Positions 15,769 through 24,051 of a stretch of DNA of 64,000 bases are shown piece by piece. A program made the translations under genes and the position numbers. The notes under the pieces are model-generated. The model was not told the DNA's origin and ran no database searches. It saw only the letters and a list, made by a program, of their open reading frames with translations. Numbering within the stretch: position 1 is the first letter of the stretch; each line of letters starts with the position of its first letter. This DNA comes from Pseudomonas sp. GM78 (GTDB lineage Bacteria > Pseudomonadota > Gammaproteobacteria > Pseudomonadales > Pseudomonadaceae). The DNA is taken from the NCBI RefSeq assembly GCF_000282475.1, contig NZ_AKJF01000076.1, positions 17,845 to 81,844 on the forward strand, in the 5' to 3' direction.

Positions 15769-16515
15769 TCAATAGATGCTGAACGGGAAGTACTTGTCGT
15801 TGATCTTCTTGTAGGTGCCGTCGGCAACGATTTCTTTCAGCGCGATGTTCAGCTTCTCGCGGATCGGGTCGTTTTTACGCACGGCAATACCGATCTTGTC
15901 GCTTTCTTCCACTGGGTCGCCCTTGAATTCATAGGACTTGCCAGCGTCGCTTTTCAGCCACTCATAGTTGACGTACTTGTCGGCCAGGATGCCGTCCAGG
16001 CGACCGGAAGTCAGGTCGAGGTAAGCGTTTTCCTGGGTGTCGTAGAGTTTGACTTCAACGCCTTCCATGTTGTCTTCCAGCCAGGTGCCGGCCAGGGTTG
16101 CGCGCTGGGCGCCGATCACTTTGCCTTGCAGGGAGGCCTTGTCGGTCTTGAAGTCGACGTCTTTCTTGGCGATGAATTGCAGCTTGTTGGAGTAGTACGG
16201 GTCGGTGAAGTCCACCGCTTGCTTGCGCTCGTCGGTGATCGACATCGAGGAGATCAGGAAGTCGAACTTCTTCGCGTTCAGGGCCGGGATGATGCCGTCC
16301 CAGTCGGAGGTCACGACGGTGCACTCGACTTTCATCTTGGCGCACAGGGCGTCGCCGATCTCTTTGTCGAAGCCGACGACATTGCCACTGGCATCTTTAT
16401 TGTTGAACGGCGGGTAGGCCGCTTCGATGCCCATCTTCAGGGTTTCGGCCATGGCACCGGCGCTGAACGCCAGGGTAACGGCGGCGGCCAGGAAGACCTT
16501 CTTGTAATTGCGCAT
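15769..16515 (-). CDS. Periplasmic lysine/arginine/ornithine-type binding protein
   Basis: A 248-residue periplasmic solute-binding protein (SBP family 3). A signal peptide ends at AGAMA, residue 22. LKMGIEAAYPPFNNKD is the family opening, and the AYPPF segment and DWDGIIPALNAKKFD line the ligand pocket as in LAO/HisJ proteins. KRYV-type basic amino acid binding is typical, but the exact ligand cannot be read. The ATG at 16515 was chosen since a longer frame adds 22 residues before a well-formed signal peptide. It is 13 nt after the ATPase gene. Confidence 0.93.
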   Translation of the reverse strand: MRNYKKVFLAAAVTLAFSAGAMAETLKMGIEAAYPPFNNKDASGNVVGFDKEIGDALCAKMKVECTVVTSDWDGIIPALNAKKFDFLISSMSITDERKQAVDFTDPYYSNKLQFIAKKDVDFKTDKASLQGKVIGAQRATLAGTWLEDNMEGVEVKLYDTQENAYLDLTSGRLDGILADKYVNYEWLKSDAGKSYEFKGDPVEESDKIGIAVRKNDPIREKLNIALKEIVADGTYKKINDKYFPFSIY

Positions 16516-16528
16516 GCGGTTAGCTCCG

Positions 16529-17302
16529 TTAGCGGTTGCTGGACATGAATTGTTTGCAGCGCGCCGAAAGCGGGTTTTCAAACACCTGCTGTGGCGATCC
16601 TTGCTCTTCTACCAGGCCCTGGTGGAGGAACACCACTTCGCTGGAGACCTGACGGGCGAAGCCCATCTCATGGGTGACCAGCAGCATGGTGCGACCTTCT
16701 TCGGCCAGTGCGCGGATGACATTAAGTACTTCCTGGACCATTTCCGGGTCAAGCGCGGAAGTGGGCTCGTCAAACAGGATGACTTTAGGCTGCATGGCCA
16801 GGGTGCGGGCGATGGCCGCACGTTGTTGCTGGCCGCCGGACAATTGCGCCGGGTAGGCATGGCGCTTGTCGGCGATGCCGACCTTGGCCAGCAGGGCTTC
16901 GGCGACTTCGATGGCTTCGGCCTTGCTCTGGCCGAGCACGCGGCGCGGGGCTTCGATGATGTTGTCGAGCACGCTCATGTGCGGCCACAGGTTAAAGTTT
17001 TGAAACACAAAACCGATTTCGCTGCGCAGGCGATTGATCTGCTTGCCGTCGGCAGCGACCAGTTCGCCGTTCTTCGCGGCCTTGAGCTTGAGTTCTTCGC
17101 CGGCCACCAGGATCTGGCCCTGGTGCGGGTTCTCCAGCAGGTTGATGCAACGCAGGAACGTGGACTTGCCGGAACCGGAGGAGCCGAGGATCGAGATCAC
17201 GTCGCCGTCGCGGGCGGTCAGCGAGATACCTTTAAGTACCTCCAGCGAGCCGTAGCGTTTGTGCAAGTTGCGGATTTCAAGCGCGGGCGTGGCCTCAGCC
17301 AT
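16529..17302 (-). CDS. Basic amino acid ABC transporter ATPase (HisP-like)
   Basis: A 257-residue ATP-binding subunit. Walker A GSSGSGKST, the Q-loop region IGFVFQNFNLWPHM, the signature LSGGQQQRAAIA, Walker B VILFDEPTSALD and the switch His in LLVTHEMGFA are all present. It is the first gene of the transporter operon, whose promoter must lie in the 17303-17400 region. It powers the HisQ/HisM-like channel. The sequence class is that of histidine/arginine/ornithine uptake ATPases. Confidence 0.95.
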   Translation of the reverse strand: MAEATPALEIRNLHKRYGSLEVLKGISLTARDGDVISILGSSGSGKSTFLRCINLLENPHQGQILVAGEELKLKAAKNGELVAADGKQINRLRSEIGFVFQNFNLWPHMSVLDNIIEAPRRVLGQSKAEAIEVAEALLAKVGIADKRHAYPAQLSGGQQQRAAIARTLAMQPKVILFDEPTSALDPEMVQEVLNVIRALAEEGRTMLLVTHEMGFARQVSSEVVFLHQGLVEEQGSPQQVFENPLSARCKQFMSSNR

Positions 17303-17756
17303 GTGCGTTCCTCATTGTGTATTCGCTCCTGCTGTTGGTGGCCTTCCTGGCGAGGCGGCCAAGCTAGCATAGCGTTTCAAGGGCAGCCAACAGCGCTACG
17401 GGCAGTAAACGGGTGGTATGTGGCAGGTTGTCGCATCGGCACAGCAGACTGTCGCCCCATCAACAACCGAACAGCCGTTTGAACCCTGCTTTCATATAAA
17501 AGCGCGGTGGCTGTCGCGTAAAAAAGGGCGCGATGTTGCCAGCTTTGGCGGGGGGTTGGAAGCGCTAACGGGCCAAAGGTGGCGGATCTGCCCTTTTATC
17601 GTGCGTCGAGGGATTTTTGTGTGTGTTTCCGGGGCGCTGGTTCGTTCACAAAGTGAGTCGCAGGGTAACGTTCTGGCAAAGTGCCATTAATATCAATGGC
17701 TTGCGATCTCTGTTCCGTCAGGGCGAAGTTCCCGAGCTAGACGGTTTTGAAACATT
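17303..17756. other. Long intergenic region between the ABC operon and gabP
   Basis: About 450 nt without a convincing gene. Open frames of up to 90 codons lack ribosome binding sites and resemble no family. A GCCATT / AATGGC inverted repeat at 17683-17700 lies about 60 nt upstream of the gabP sigma-54 element and could bind an activator. The divergent ABC operon promoter is presumably near 17303-17400, but no clear -35/-10 pair was seen. Confidence 0.4.
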
Positions 17757-17772
17757 TTGGCGCAAATATTGC
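17757..17772 (+). promoter_or_regulatory. Sigma-54 promoter of gabP
   Basis: TTGGCGCAAATATTGC has the -24 GG (17759-17760) and -12 GC (17771-17772) with the required 12-nt phasing and a good TTGC at -12. It is about 93 nt before the gabP ATG. Sigma-54 control implies an enhancer-binding activator such as NtrC or a dedicated one. Confidence 0.7.
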
Positions 17773-17865
17773 GTGCAGATTCCGGAACGCTCCGTTTGTT
17801 TCTTTTTACAAGAAGGAACACAAGCGGGATGCACGCTTTCGCTTTTCCTTACAAAGGTAGTTTCA

Positions 17866-19257
17866 ATGAGCAGTACCCAAAGCTCCAACGGCCTCGAACA
17901 GGGGCTCAAACCACGGCATGTCACCATGCTGTCGATCGCCGGGGTTATCGGCGCCGGCCTGTTCGTTGGCTCGGGCCACGCCATCGCTGCAGCAGGCCCG
18001 GCCGTGCTCCTGGCTTACGCCGCCGCCGGCATGCTGGTGGTGTTGGTAATGCGCATGCTCGGTGAAATGGCTATTGCTTCGCCGGACACAGGCTCCTTCT
18101 CGACATACGCCGATCGCGCGATCGGTCACTGGGCCGGTTTCACCATCGGCTGGCTGTACTGGTGGTTCTGGGTTCTCGTGATCCCGCTGGAGGCAAACGC
18201 CGCCGCAACCATTCTGCATGCCTGGTTCCCAGGCGTGGACATCTGGGCTTTCGCCCTGGTCATCACCATGCTGCTGACCGTGACCAACCTGTTCAGCGTG
18301 AAGAACTACGGTGAATTCGAGTTCTGGTTCGCTCTGGTCAAAGTATTGGCGATCATCGGCTTCATTGTTCTGGGCCTCATGGCGATCTTCGGCTTCCTGC
18401 CGGGCAGCCAGGTCAGCGGCGTTTCGCACCTGTTCGACACCCAAGGCTTCCTGCCAAATGGCATGGGCGCGGTACTGGGTGCCATCCTGACCACCATGTT
18501 CTCCTTCATGGGCACCGAGATCGTGACCATCGCGGCCGCGGAATCGAAGAACCCTGGCAAGCAAATCTCCAAGGCCACCAACTCGGTGATCTGGCGGATC
18601 GGCTTGTTCTACCTCGTTTCGATCTTCATCGTCGTGGCCCTGGTACCTTGGAACGATCCTGTCCTGGCCAGCCTGGGCTCCTACCAGACCGTGCTTGAGC
18701 GCATGGGCATCCCTAACGCCAAGATGATCGTCGACATCGTGGTTCTGGTTGCTGTTACCAGCTGCCTGAACTCGGCGCTCTACACCTCGTCGCGCATGTT
18801 GTTCTCCCTGGGCAAGCGCGGTGATGCGCCGGCCATGTCCACCCGCACCAACAAAAGTGGCACGCCTTACTGGGCGGTAATGCTGTCCACTGGCGCAGCG
18901 TTCCTGGCAACTTTCGCCAACTACGTGGCTCCGGCCGCGGTGTTCGAGTTCCTGCTGGCCAGCTCCGGCGCCATTGCACTGCTGGTGTACCTGGTGATCG
19001 CGATTTCGCAACTGCGCATGCGCAAACAGCGTATGGCTCGCGGTGAGAAAATCGTCTTCAGCATGTGGCTGTTCCCGGGCCTGACCTACGCGGTGATCGC
19101 ATTCATCGTCGGTGCCCTGACCATCATGCTGTTCCAGGAAGCACACCGCGTGGAAATCCTCGCGACTGGCCTGCTCAGTGTGTTGGTGGTGGCTGCTGGT
19201 TTGCTGGTGGCTCGCCGTCGCAAGCTGGAAAAAAGTGGCGCGGTGGTGTTGAACTGA
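17866..19257 (+). CDS. gabP: GABA permease
   Basis: A 463-residue amino acid-polyamine-organocation permease with 12 predicted membrane helices, the usual GabP length. The N-terminus LKPRHVTMLSIAGVIGAGLF contains the family substrate-binding glycines of helix 1, and later ALVIPLEANAAA-type and SFMGTEIVTIAAAESKNPGK segments are standard for GABA/AAT permeases. The ATG at 17866 was chosen (AGGTAG upstream, MSSTQSSNGLEQGLK); the open frame extends 83 codons further up but crosses the sigma-54 promoter. No gabDT gene is adjacent. GABA is an end product of putrescine breakdown, linking it to other amine genes in the window. Confidence 0.9.
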   Translation: MSSTQSSNGLEQGLKPRHVTMLSIAGVIGAGLFVGSGHAIAAAGPAVLLAYAAAGMLVVLVMRMLGEMAIASPDTGSFSTYADRAIGHWAGFTIGWLYWWFWVLVIPLEANAAATILHAWFPGVDIWAFALVITMLLTVTNLFSVKNYGEFEFWFALVKVLAIIGFIVLGLMAIFGFLPGSQVSGVSHLFDTQGFLPNGMGAVLGAILTTMFSFMGTEIVTIAAAESKNPGKQISKATNSVIWRIGLFYLVSIFIVVALVPWNDPVLASLGSYQTVLERMGIPNAKMIVDIVVLVAVTSCLNSALYTSSRMLFSLGKRGDAPAMSTRTNKSGTPYWAVMLSTGAAFLATFANYVAPAAVFEFLLASSGAIALLVYLVIAISQLRMRKQRMARGEKIVFSMWLFPGLTYAVIAFIVGALTIMLFQEAHRVEILATGLLSVLVVAAGLLVARRRKLEKSGAVVLN

Positions 19258-19274
19258 TTCATACCGCGTAACGC

Positions 19275-19315
19275 AAAACGGCCGCTGTCAGTGATGACAA
19301 GCGGCCGTTTTTGTT
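19275..19315. terminator. Bidirectional terminator between gabP and the paralogue pair
   Basis: AAAACGGCCGCT and AGCGGCCGTTTT pair around a loop that itself contains a small stem (GTCA/TGAC). T runs occur on both strands, so it can end gabP and the convergent operon. Confidence 0.85.
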
Positions 19316-19328
19316 TGAGTCGTAACCC

Positions 19329-19781
19329 TTACTCGGCTTTTTCTTCCGGCGCGTCCAGCGTCTGGCGGTAGACGTCCAGTGCGTCGCCGAAATCGGTAAT
19401 GAACTGCGGGTCGGTCAGCCATTCCTGGGCGGCCTCGCGGTCCATGCCGTCGGCCCACATGCGGTAGTCGATCAGCATGTCGGCGGCCAGGTGGGTGGCG
19501 GCCATGCCTTCGTCGTCGGCGTTTTCCATGTCCAGCAGTTCTGGATGGTCGATGATGATGAAGGCGAGATTCGTCAGCAGCACGGAGAGCATTTCACTGC
19601 GGCTGACAGCTTCCGCGTCGCGCATTTTGCTGAACATCGCCAGGGTGTATTCCGGGATCGGCTCGCCGATTTCGCCCAGGTCATCGTCCATTGCGGCGGG
19701 TTTTCTGCCGTGGATATTGATCTGCTTGGCTTTGGCTTTTGCGCGTTTGGCGCGTTTTTGCTGCTTGTTCAGGGAGGCCAT
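19329..19781 (-). CDS. Hypothetical protein, tandem paralogue A (150 aa)
   Basis: A 150-residue soluble protein with a strongly basic N-terminus (MASLNKQQKRAKRAKAKAKQ) followed by an acidic helical body. It is a paralogue of the gene just upstream, which shares the basic start, a MRDAE/MIDAE-type helix and the C-terminal W-rich segment (LIDYRMWADGMD against LIEYRQWSTETD). No catalytic motif, signal peptide or membrane segment is seen. The two genes are 6 nt apart and must be co-expressed. The basic tail followed by an acidic body suggests nucleic-acid or ribosome contact, but that is only a guess. Confidence 0.78.
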   Translation of the reverse strand: MASLNKQQKRAKRAKAKAKQINIHGRKPAAMDDDLGEIGEPIPEYTLAMFSKMRDAEAVSRSEMLSVLLTNLAFIIIDHPELLDMENADDEGMAATHLAADMLIDYRMWADGMDREAAQEWLTDPQFITDFGDALDVYRQTLDAPEEKAE

Positions 19782-19787
19782 GGGAAC

Positions 19788-20204
19788 TCAGTTCGGTTTC
19801 TGTTGGGTTTGTGCCGCGATGGCGTCGGACGCCGCCACGTAGTCAGCCTGGAAGGCTGGTGATTCGATCCACGCCAGGGCGCCGGCTTCATCGGTTTCGG
19901 TGGACCACTGGCGATACTCGATCAGCGCCGCGAGGATGAAGTCCATCGCGCCTTCTTCGCCTTCCTGCTCGTACACCAGTTCCAGCAGCGGGTCTTCGAG
20001 GAACGCCGTGCACATGGCTTGCTGGCTGATCTTCTCGGCGTCGATCATTTTCTTGAACAATTCGGTCAGGTCCACCGATTCGAAGTCGATGCGATCGTCG
20101 TTCGGGTCCAGCTCCACCGGCGCGGCGGCCCGCTGCGTGCGGTTCTGCTTGGCCTTGGCCTTGGCGCGTGAGGCGCGTTTTTGCTGTTTGTTGGCGGAGG
20201 CCAT
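19788..20204 (-). CDS. Hypothetical protein, tandem paralogue B (138 aa)
   Basis: A 138-residue protein starting MASANKQQKRASRAKAKAKQ, matching the neighbour's N-terminus at most positions, then an acidic helical domain (DFESVDLTELFKKMIDAEK). It precedes paralogue A by 6 nt and follows the alpha/beta hydrolase gene by 38 nt on the same strand, so the three probably form one operon. The pair likely arose by local duplication and has diverged well beyond the tail, which argues that both copies are kept for different roles. No function is recognised. Confidence 0.78.
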   Translation of the reverse strand: MASANKQQKRASRAKAKAKQNRTQRAAAPVELDPNDDRIDFESVDLTELFKKMIDAEKISQQAMCTAFLEDPLLELVYEQEGEEGAMDFILAALIEYRQWSTETDEAGALAWIESPAFQADYVAASDAIAAQTQQKPN

Positions 20205-20242
20205 GGGCGTCGTTCCGTATTTCGTTGAAAAGGGCTGGTGGC

Positions 20243-21205
20243 TCAGTTACGCGGCACTGTGCGCCCGGGTGTGTTGGGGGCCAGCTCGCCGTTTTGCAGC
20301 CAGGACAGTGCAATGGGCCATAGTGTGGCTTGGTATGCGCTGCGAAAAAAGGCGAAATGTCCAACTTCTTGCTCGCCGATGTCTTCGGGGGTGATGCGCA
20401 GGTGGGTATTTTTGCTGCCGGTGAAGTAGCCGAGCAGGCGCTCGATGGCCGGGACTGTGCCATAGGGATCGTCGCTGATGCTGATCGCCAGGGTTTTCGC
20501 GGTGACTGCGGCGAAGTTGTTGACGTGGCTGTCCTGGCCGCTGGGGCGCTTCTCGTAACGAGCGGTGGGCGTGCTCCAGTCGTGGACGACACCGGCCGGG
20601 GTGTCTTCCAGCCAGCCGAAGCGTTTGCCGGGAAAGTAGCCGCACAGCCTCGTCACCAGCGGCATTACCACGTGCCACTTGCCAAACATCCTCCAGCGTT
20701 GACCGGGGTCATAGTCGCGCCAGTAAGCGAACTGCGCCCCGACCGTCACCAAATGTCGGATGAGTTGTCCGGACGCTCCCAGTCCCGCTGCACAACCTCC
20801 AAAACTGTGACCGACGACGTCGATCGGCTGGCCGGGAAACTCACGCTGTGCGCGCTTGAGCATCGCCTCGAAGTCCAGGGCCCCCCAGTCGGACCATGAC
20901 GCCTTCAATCCTCTGATCGATACCGGGCGCGACTCGCCGATGCCGCGATAGTCATAGGTGATGACATCGAAGCCGTTGGTAAACAGGTAATCGGCGAAGC
21001 GCGAGTAGTGTCGGCAGCGGACCGATGTGGCAGCGTTGATGATGACCACTGCCCGGGAAGTGTCCTGCCGCGCATGCCGCCAGGTGAAGCCGCCGAGGAT
21101 GAAACCGTCGGCGGCAGTTTGCTTGAACGGTTCGCCGGAAGTGCCAGCTGTCAGCGGCAGCTCGATTTGAGTCGGGGCGAGTAAGGAGGTGTCCTGCACA
21201 TTCAT
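20243..21205 (-). CDS. Alpha/beta hydrolase
   Basis: A 320-residue alpha/beta-hydrolase fold protein. The nucleophile elbow is GHSFGG with Ser134. The oxyanion strand is AVVIINAATSVRCRHYSRFA, and VITYDYRGIGESRP is the typical strand-turn before it. A C-terminal His (EVGHFAFF) completes the likely triad, with an Asp in the SDDPYGT region. There is no signal peptide, so it is cytoplasmic. The substrate is unknown; serine esterase or carboxylesterase-like. It heads the operon with the two basic-tailed paralogues. Confidence 0.85.
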   Translation of the reverse strand: MNVQDTSLLAPTQIELPLTAGTSGEPFKQTAADGFILGGFTWRHARQDTSRAVVIINAATSVRCRHYSRFADYLFTNGFDVITYDYRGIGESRPVSIRGLKASWSDWGALDFEAMLKRAQREFPGQPIDVVGHSFGGCAAGLGASGQLIRHLVTVGAQFAYWRDYDPGQRWRMFGKWHVVMPLVTRLCGYFPGKRFGWLEDTPAGVVHDWSTPTARYEKRPSGQDSHVNNFAAVTAKTLAISISDDPYGTVPAIERLLGYFTGSKNTHLRITPEDIGEQEVGHFAFFRSAYQATLWPIALSWLQNGELAPNTPGRTVPRN

Positions 21206-21273
21206 TGGCGTTGGACCTTTGCGGGTAGCTGCCTAAGATAGTCCTCATGTCGCACCTGAACAATCGAGCCGCA

Positions 21274-22332
21274 TTATTCAGGCATCTGGTCGAGAAGGCG
21301 CTCTTCGAGTCGTGCTCGTTCCCGATCCAGTTCCGCTCGCAGCTCATCCTCGCTCGGTAGTACTAACTTGTATTTGCTGGCGAAGAGTTGCTCATTGCCC
21401 TGTAGGACCGAGTAGCGCACTACCGAATCGTTTTTCTGCGCACAGAGAATAATGCCGACTGTGGGCCCGTCTTCCTCGCTGCGTTTGAGATCGTCATACA
21501 TGCGCACATACATGTCCATCTGCCCCACATCCTGATGTGTCAATTCACCGCGCTTGAGATCGAAAATGACAAAACATTTGAGCAGGTAGTTGTAGAACAC
21601 CAGATCGATGTAGAAGTCTCTACCTTCGGTACTGATGCGTTGCTGGCGGGCAATGAAAGCGAACCCCTTGCCCAGCTCAAGCAGGAAACCCTGAAGTTGT
21701 TCGATCAAGGCCTGTTCGAGTCTGGTTTCCAAAACGATTCCGGTATTGGGTAGGCCCAAGAACTCCAGCATCACGGGATCCCGGATGAAATCCCGGGGGT
21801 CATTGCTCATTGTGTTGATGTTGGAGGCGGCCTCTGCCATGACGGCGCATTTGTCACGACTCATCAGGAGGCGTTCGTAGTAGAGCGTGTTGATCTGGCG
21901 CTCCAGACTGCGGCTTGACCAGTTTTGGTCAGCTGATTCGTCCATGTACCACTTGCGTGCCTTCTCGTTGTCCACGCGCAGAAGCCGGCGGTAGTGCGTC
22001 CAGCTCAATTCGAGGCGCAGTGCGTCTCGAATTGGAAATGCCTGATAGAACAGGCGCATTTTCCGCAAGTTGGTTTCGTCAAAGCCCTTCCCAAACTCCA
22101 CTGTCAGCACCTTCGCAAGTGTTGCCAGCAACTGCTTGCCGTAAACCGCGCGCCGGGAGCCATTTTGTTCAAACTCCACGATATGTCGTCCGATTTGCCA
22201 GTAGGTTTGTACCTGGGCGGTATCGACAGCTCGCTGCAGATTCTGCCGTGCCTGGCGAATCAACTCACCAAGATTGCCAAGCAGTGAGGTGATTTGTGGG
22301 TCTTGTGTGTCATCGGGTATGAGGGCGCTCAT
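21274..22332 (-). CDS. PDDEXK nuclease domain protein (YhcG/DUF1016 family)
   Basis: A 352-residue protein. The N-terminal half is the DUF1016 helical domain (TYWQIGRHIVEFEQNGSRRA, ELSWTHYRRLLRV, WSSRSLERQINTLYYERL). The C-terminal half is a PD-(D/E)XK nuclease fold with D243 (DFYIDLVFYN) and D258/K260 (VIFDLK). This family is found in accessory regions and is often linked to restriction systems or mobile elements, but it also occurs alone as here. There is no methyltransferase or toxin-antitoxin partner beside it. The full active-site set suggests a working nuclease; the target is unknown. Confidence 0.88.
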   Translation of the reverse strand: MSALIPDDTQDPQITSLLGNLGELIRQARQNLQRAVDTAQVQTYWQIGRHIVEFEQNGSRRAVYGKQLLATLAKVLTVEFGKGFDETNLRKMRLFYQAFPIRDALRLELSWTHYRRLLRVDNEKARKWYMDESADQNWSSRSLERQINTLYYERLLMSRDKCAVMAEAASNINTMSNDPRDFIRDPVMLEFLGLPNTGIVLETRLEQALIEQLQGFLLELGKGFAFIARQQRISTEGRDFYIDLVFYNYLLKCFVIFDLKRGELTHQDVGQMDMYVRMYDDLKRSEEDGPTVGIILCAQKNDSVVRYSVLQGNEQLFASKYKLVLPSEDELRAELDRERARLEERLLDQMPE

Positions 22333-22593
22333 GAAGTCTTCCGCAGCAGGTTGAACAGGCAGAAGAGGATGGCAAGAGACTATGGGGTGATGATGCAGGG
22401 CCCCTCTGAGAACTCCGAAGGACCTGCCGGTTTAGTGAGCAGGACCTGGCTGATGGCAGTGAAGGCTCATGGAACGATGCATGTAGTACGTTTCGTAGTG
22501 TCTTCAAGTACAAATCGTTCTAAAACATGACGCCCGCGGCGGAAATCAAAATCAAGTAACGATTGGGTTCCGCGGAGCCCGGGAGGCGTCATC

Positions 22594-23043
22594 ATGAAGT
22601 ATGTGCAGACACTGTTCCTGCCCATTGTTGTCGCTATCGGCGTGTCGATGTTTCCAGTCATGGGACAGGCCGCCAGCCTCGAACCGGTCGACACTTCGGG
22701 TGTGCAAGTCCAACGGCAAGAACAAAACGGAATTGCCTACCTGTCCGGCGGTATCGGTGAGGATGAGGCCAAGGCAATTCAGCAAGCCACGGGTTACAAC
22801 CTGCATATGACATTCTCTGTCGGTCCCGGGAATGAATACATCCCGGATGTCAATGTAGCCATTCAAAACGCCCAGGGGAAAAGCGTGTTGACCCTGACTG
22901 AGGCGGGTCCGCTGGTTTACGTCCAGCTACCTCCTGGCAAGTACACGGTCGTTGCAACGCGTGCTGGTCAGGAGCGACGCGATACCGCGGATGTTGGTGC
23001 GGGGGCTGCACGCAATCTGGTATTTCACTGGAGTGATACTTAG
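22594..23043 (+). CDS. Exported protein with carboxypeptidase-regulatory-like domain
   Basis: A 149-residue protein with a signal peptide (residues 1-27, cleaved after MGQAA). The body has the beta-sandwich pattern of a carboxypeptidase-regulatory/transthyretin-like domain: VNVAIQNAQGKSVLTLTEAG followed by VYVQLPPGKYTVVATRAGQE. There are no cysteines in the mature part and no catalytic motif. GGGAGGCG lies upstream of the ATG. It is a single gene between the nuclease gene (divergent) and the broken permease gene (convergent). Such proteins usually have a binding or structural role in the periplasm. Confidence 0.75.
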   Translation: MKYVQTLFLPIVVAIGVSMFPVMGQAASLEPVDTSGVQVQRQEQNGIAYLSGGIGEDEAKAIQQATGYNLHMTFSVGPGNEYIPDVNVAIQNAQGKSVLTLTEAGPLVYVQLPPGKYTVVATRAGQERRDTADVGAGAARNLVFHWSDT

Positions 23044-23083
23044 CCGTGTCGTAAAGCGCGAGGCGATTTCGTCAACTCTGAAA

Positions 23084-23117
23084 TCCGCAAACAGCTACCT
23101 TTACGGCTGTTTGCGGA
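23084..23117. other. Strong hairpin after the exported protein gene
   Basis: CCGCAAACAGC pairs with GCTGTTTGCGG around nine bases. There is no T run, so it may be a rho-linked 3' end stabiliser rather than a classical terminator. A second perfect 10-bp repeat, TCAAACACTC / GAGTGTTTGA, follows at 23130-23167. Confidence 0.5.
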
Positions 23118-23187
23118 GCGCCGCGCGTATCAAACACTCTTGAATTGTGGGATCCAGGAGTGTTTGACGCCCAGAGACTGCTGGCCA

Positions 23188-23979
23188 TCAGAGCGAGGCT
23201 ATTAAGCCCGTGAATACAGCGCGCAAGGGATTGGTTTCCACACTCAGCAGCTTGATGGCCAATGCACAACACACCACGATCAACATGGGTTTGATTAACC
23301 GTGGGCCGACCCGCACAGCAGCGCGTGCACCCAGTTGCGCACCGATAAAGGCCGCCACGGCCATAGCGATTGCGATCGGCCAGATGATCACCCCTTTGGT
23401 AATAAACACCGACAGGGAGCCCAAGTTGCAGGAGGCATTGGCAAGTTTGGTAAAACTCATGGCCCGCATCATGCCCAAGCCACAAAGAAGAACGAACCCC
23501 ACAATGAAAAATTAGCCCACACCAGGGCCAAATATGCCGTCGTAAAAGCCCAGGATTGGCGCCACCGTAAAGGAGAACACCAGAATGCCGATTCTCTTGC
23601 GCCGAGTTTCATTTGCCAGTTTAGGGGAGAAGGTAAAGTAAATAGCCACCAGGATCAGCATGATAGGCACACAGACCTCCAGGTAACGCTGATCGATAGA
23701 GCTGACGAGTAGTGCCCCACTGGCCCCCCCGATAAACCCGCTGATAGCCAGAAAGCGGCCATCTCTCCACTCGATCATTCCCTTGCGGGCAAAGGTAACT
23801 GTTGCCGATATGGTCGCCGAAGCCGCCTGGAATTTGTTGGTGGCTATCGCGCTGATGGGGTCGACACTGGCTAAAAGTAAAGCAGGCAATGTAATCAGCC
23901 CACCGCCACCAGCAATCGCATCAAAAAAGCCGGCGCAAAAAGCAACGAGCGCCAACATGCCAATTACATCCCAAGACAT
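23188..23979 (-). pseudogene. TSUP (TauE/SafE, YfcA-like) permease broken by one in-frame stop
   Basis: A full-length permease frame of 263 codons interrupted by a single TAA at 23512-23514. The first part (155 residues) begins MSWDVIGMLALVAFCAGF with the family signature FDAIAGGGGLITLPALLL; the second part continues in the same frame as FFIVGFVLLCGLGMMRAMSF, the normal next TSUP segment. The family has Ser in FGPGVGSFF at the stop position, and TCA to TAA is one base change. TSUP proteins move sulfite, sulfonates or other organic anions across the inner membrane. It lies 72 nt downstream of the Fe/2OG oxygenase gene. Either a recent pseudogene or a sequencing error. Confidence 0.85.
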
Positions 23980-24051
23980 TACATCCCCTCTTTGTAGTTA
24001 CTGGCCAGTAGTCAAATGACTGGTCGTTCAACAGCCTGATTGTTTGAAAAA

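Noticed and set aside
17418-17690. 90-codon plus-strand ORF upstream of gabP
   Set aside because: No ribosome binding site, odd composition, and it ends before the sigma-54 promoter in a region that must hold regulatory sites.
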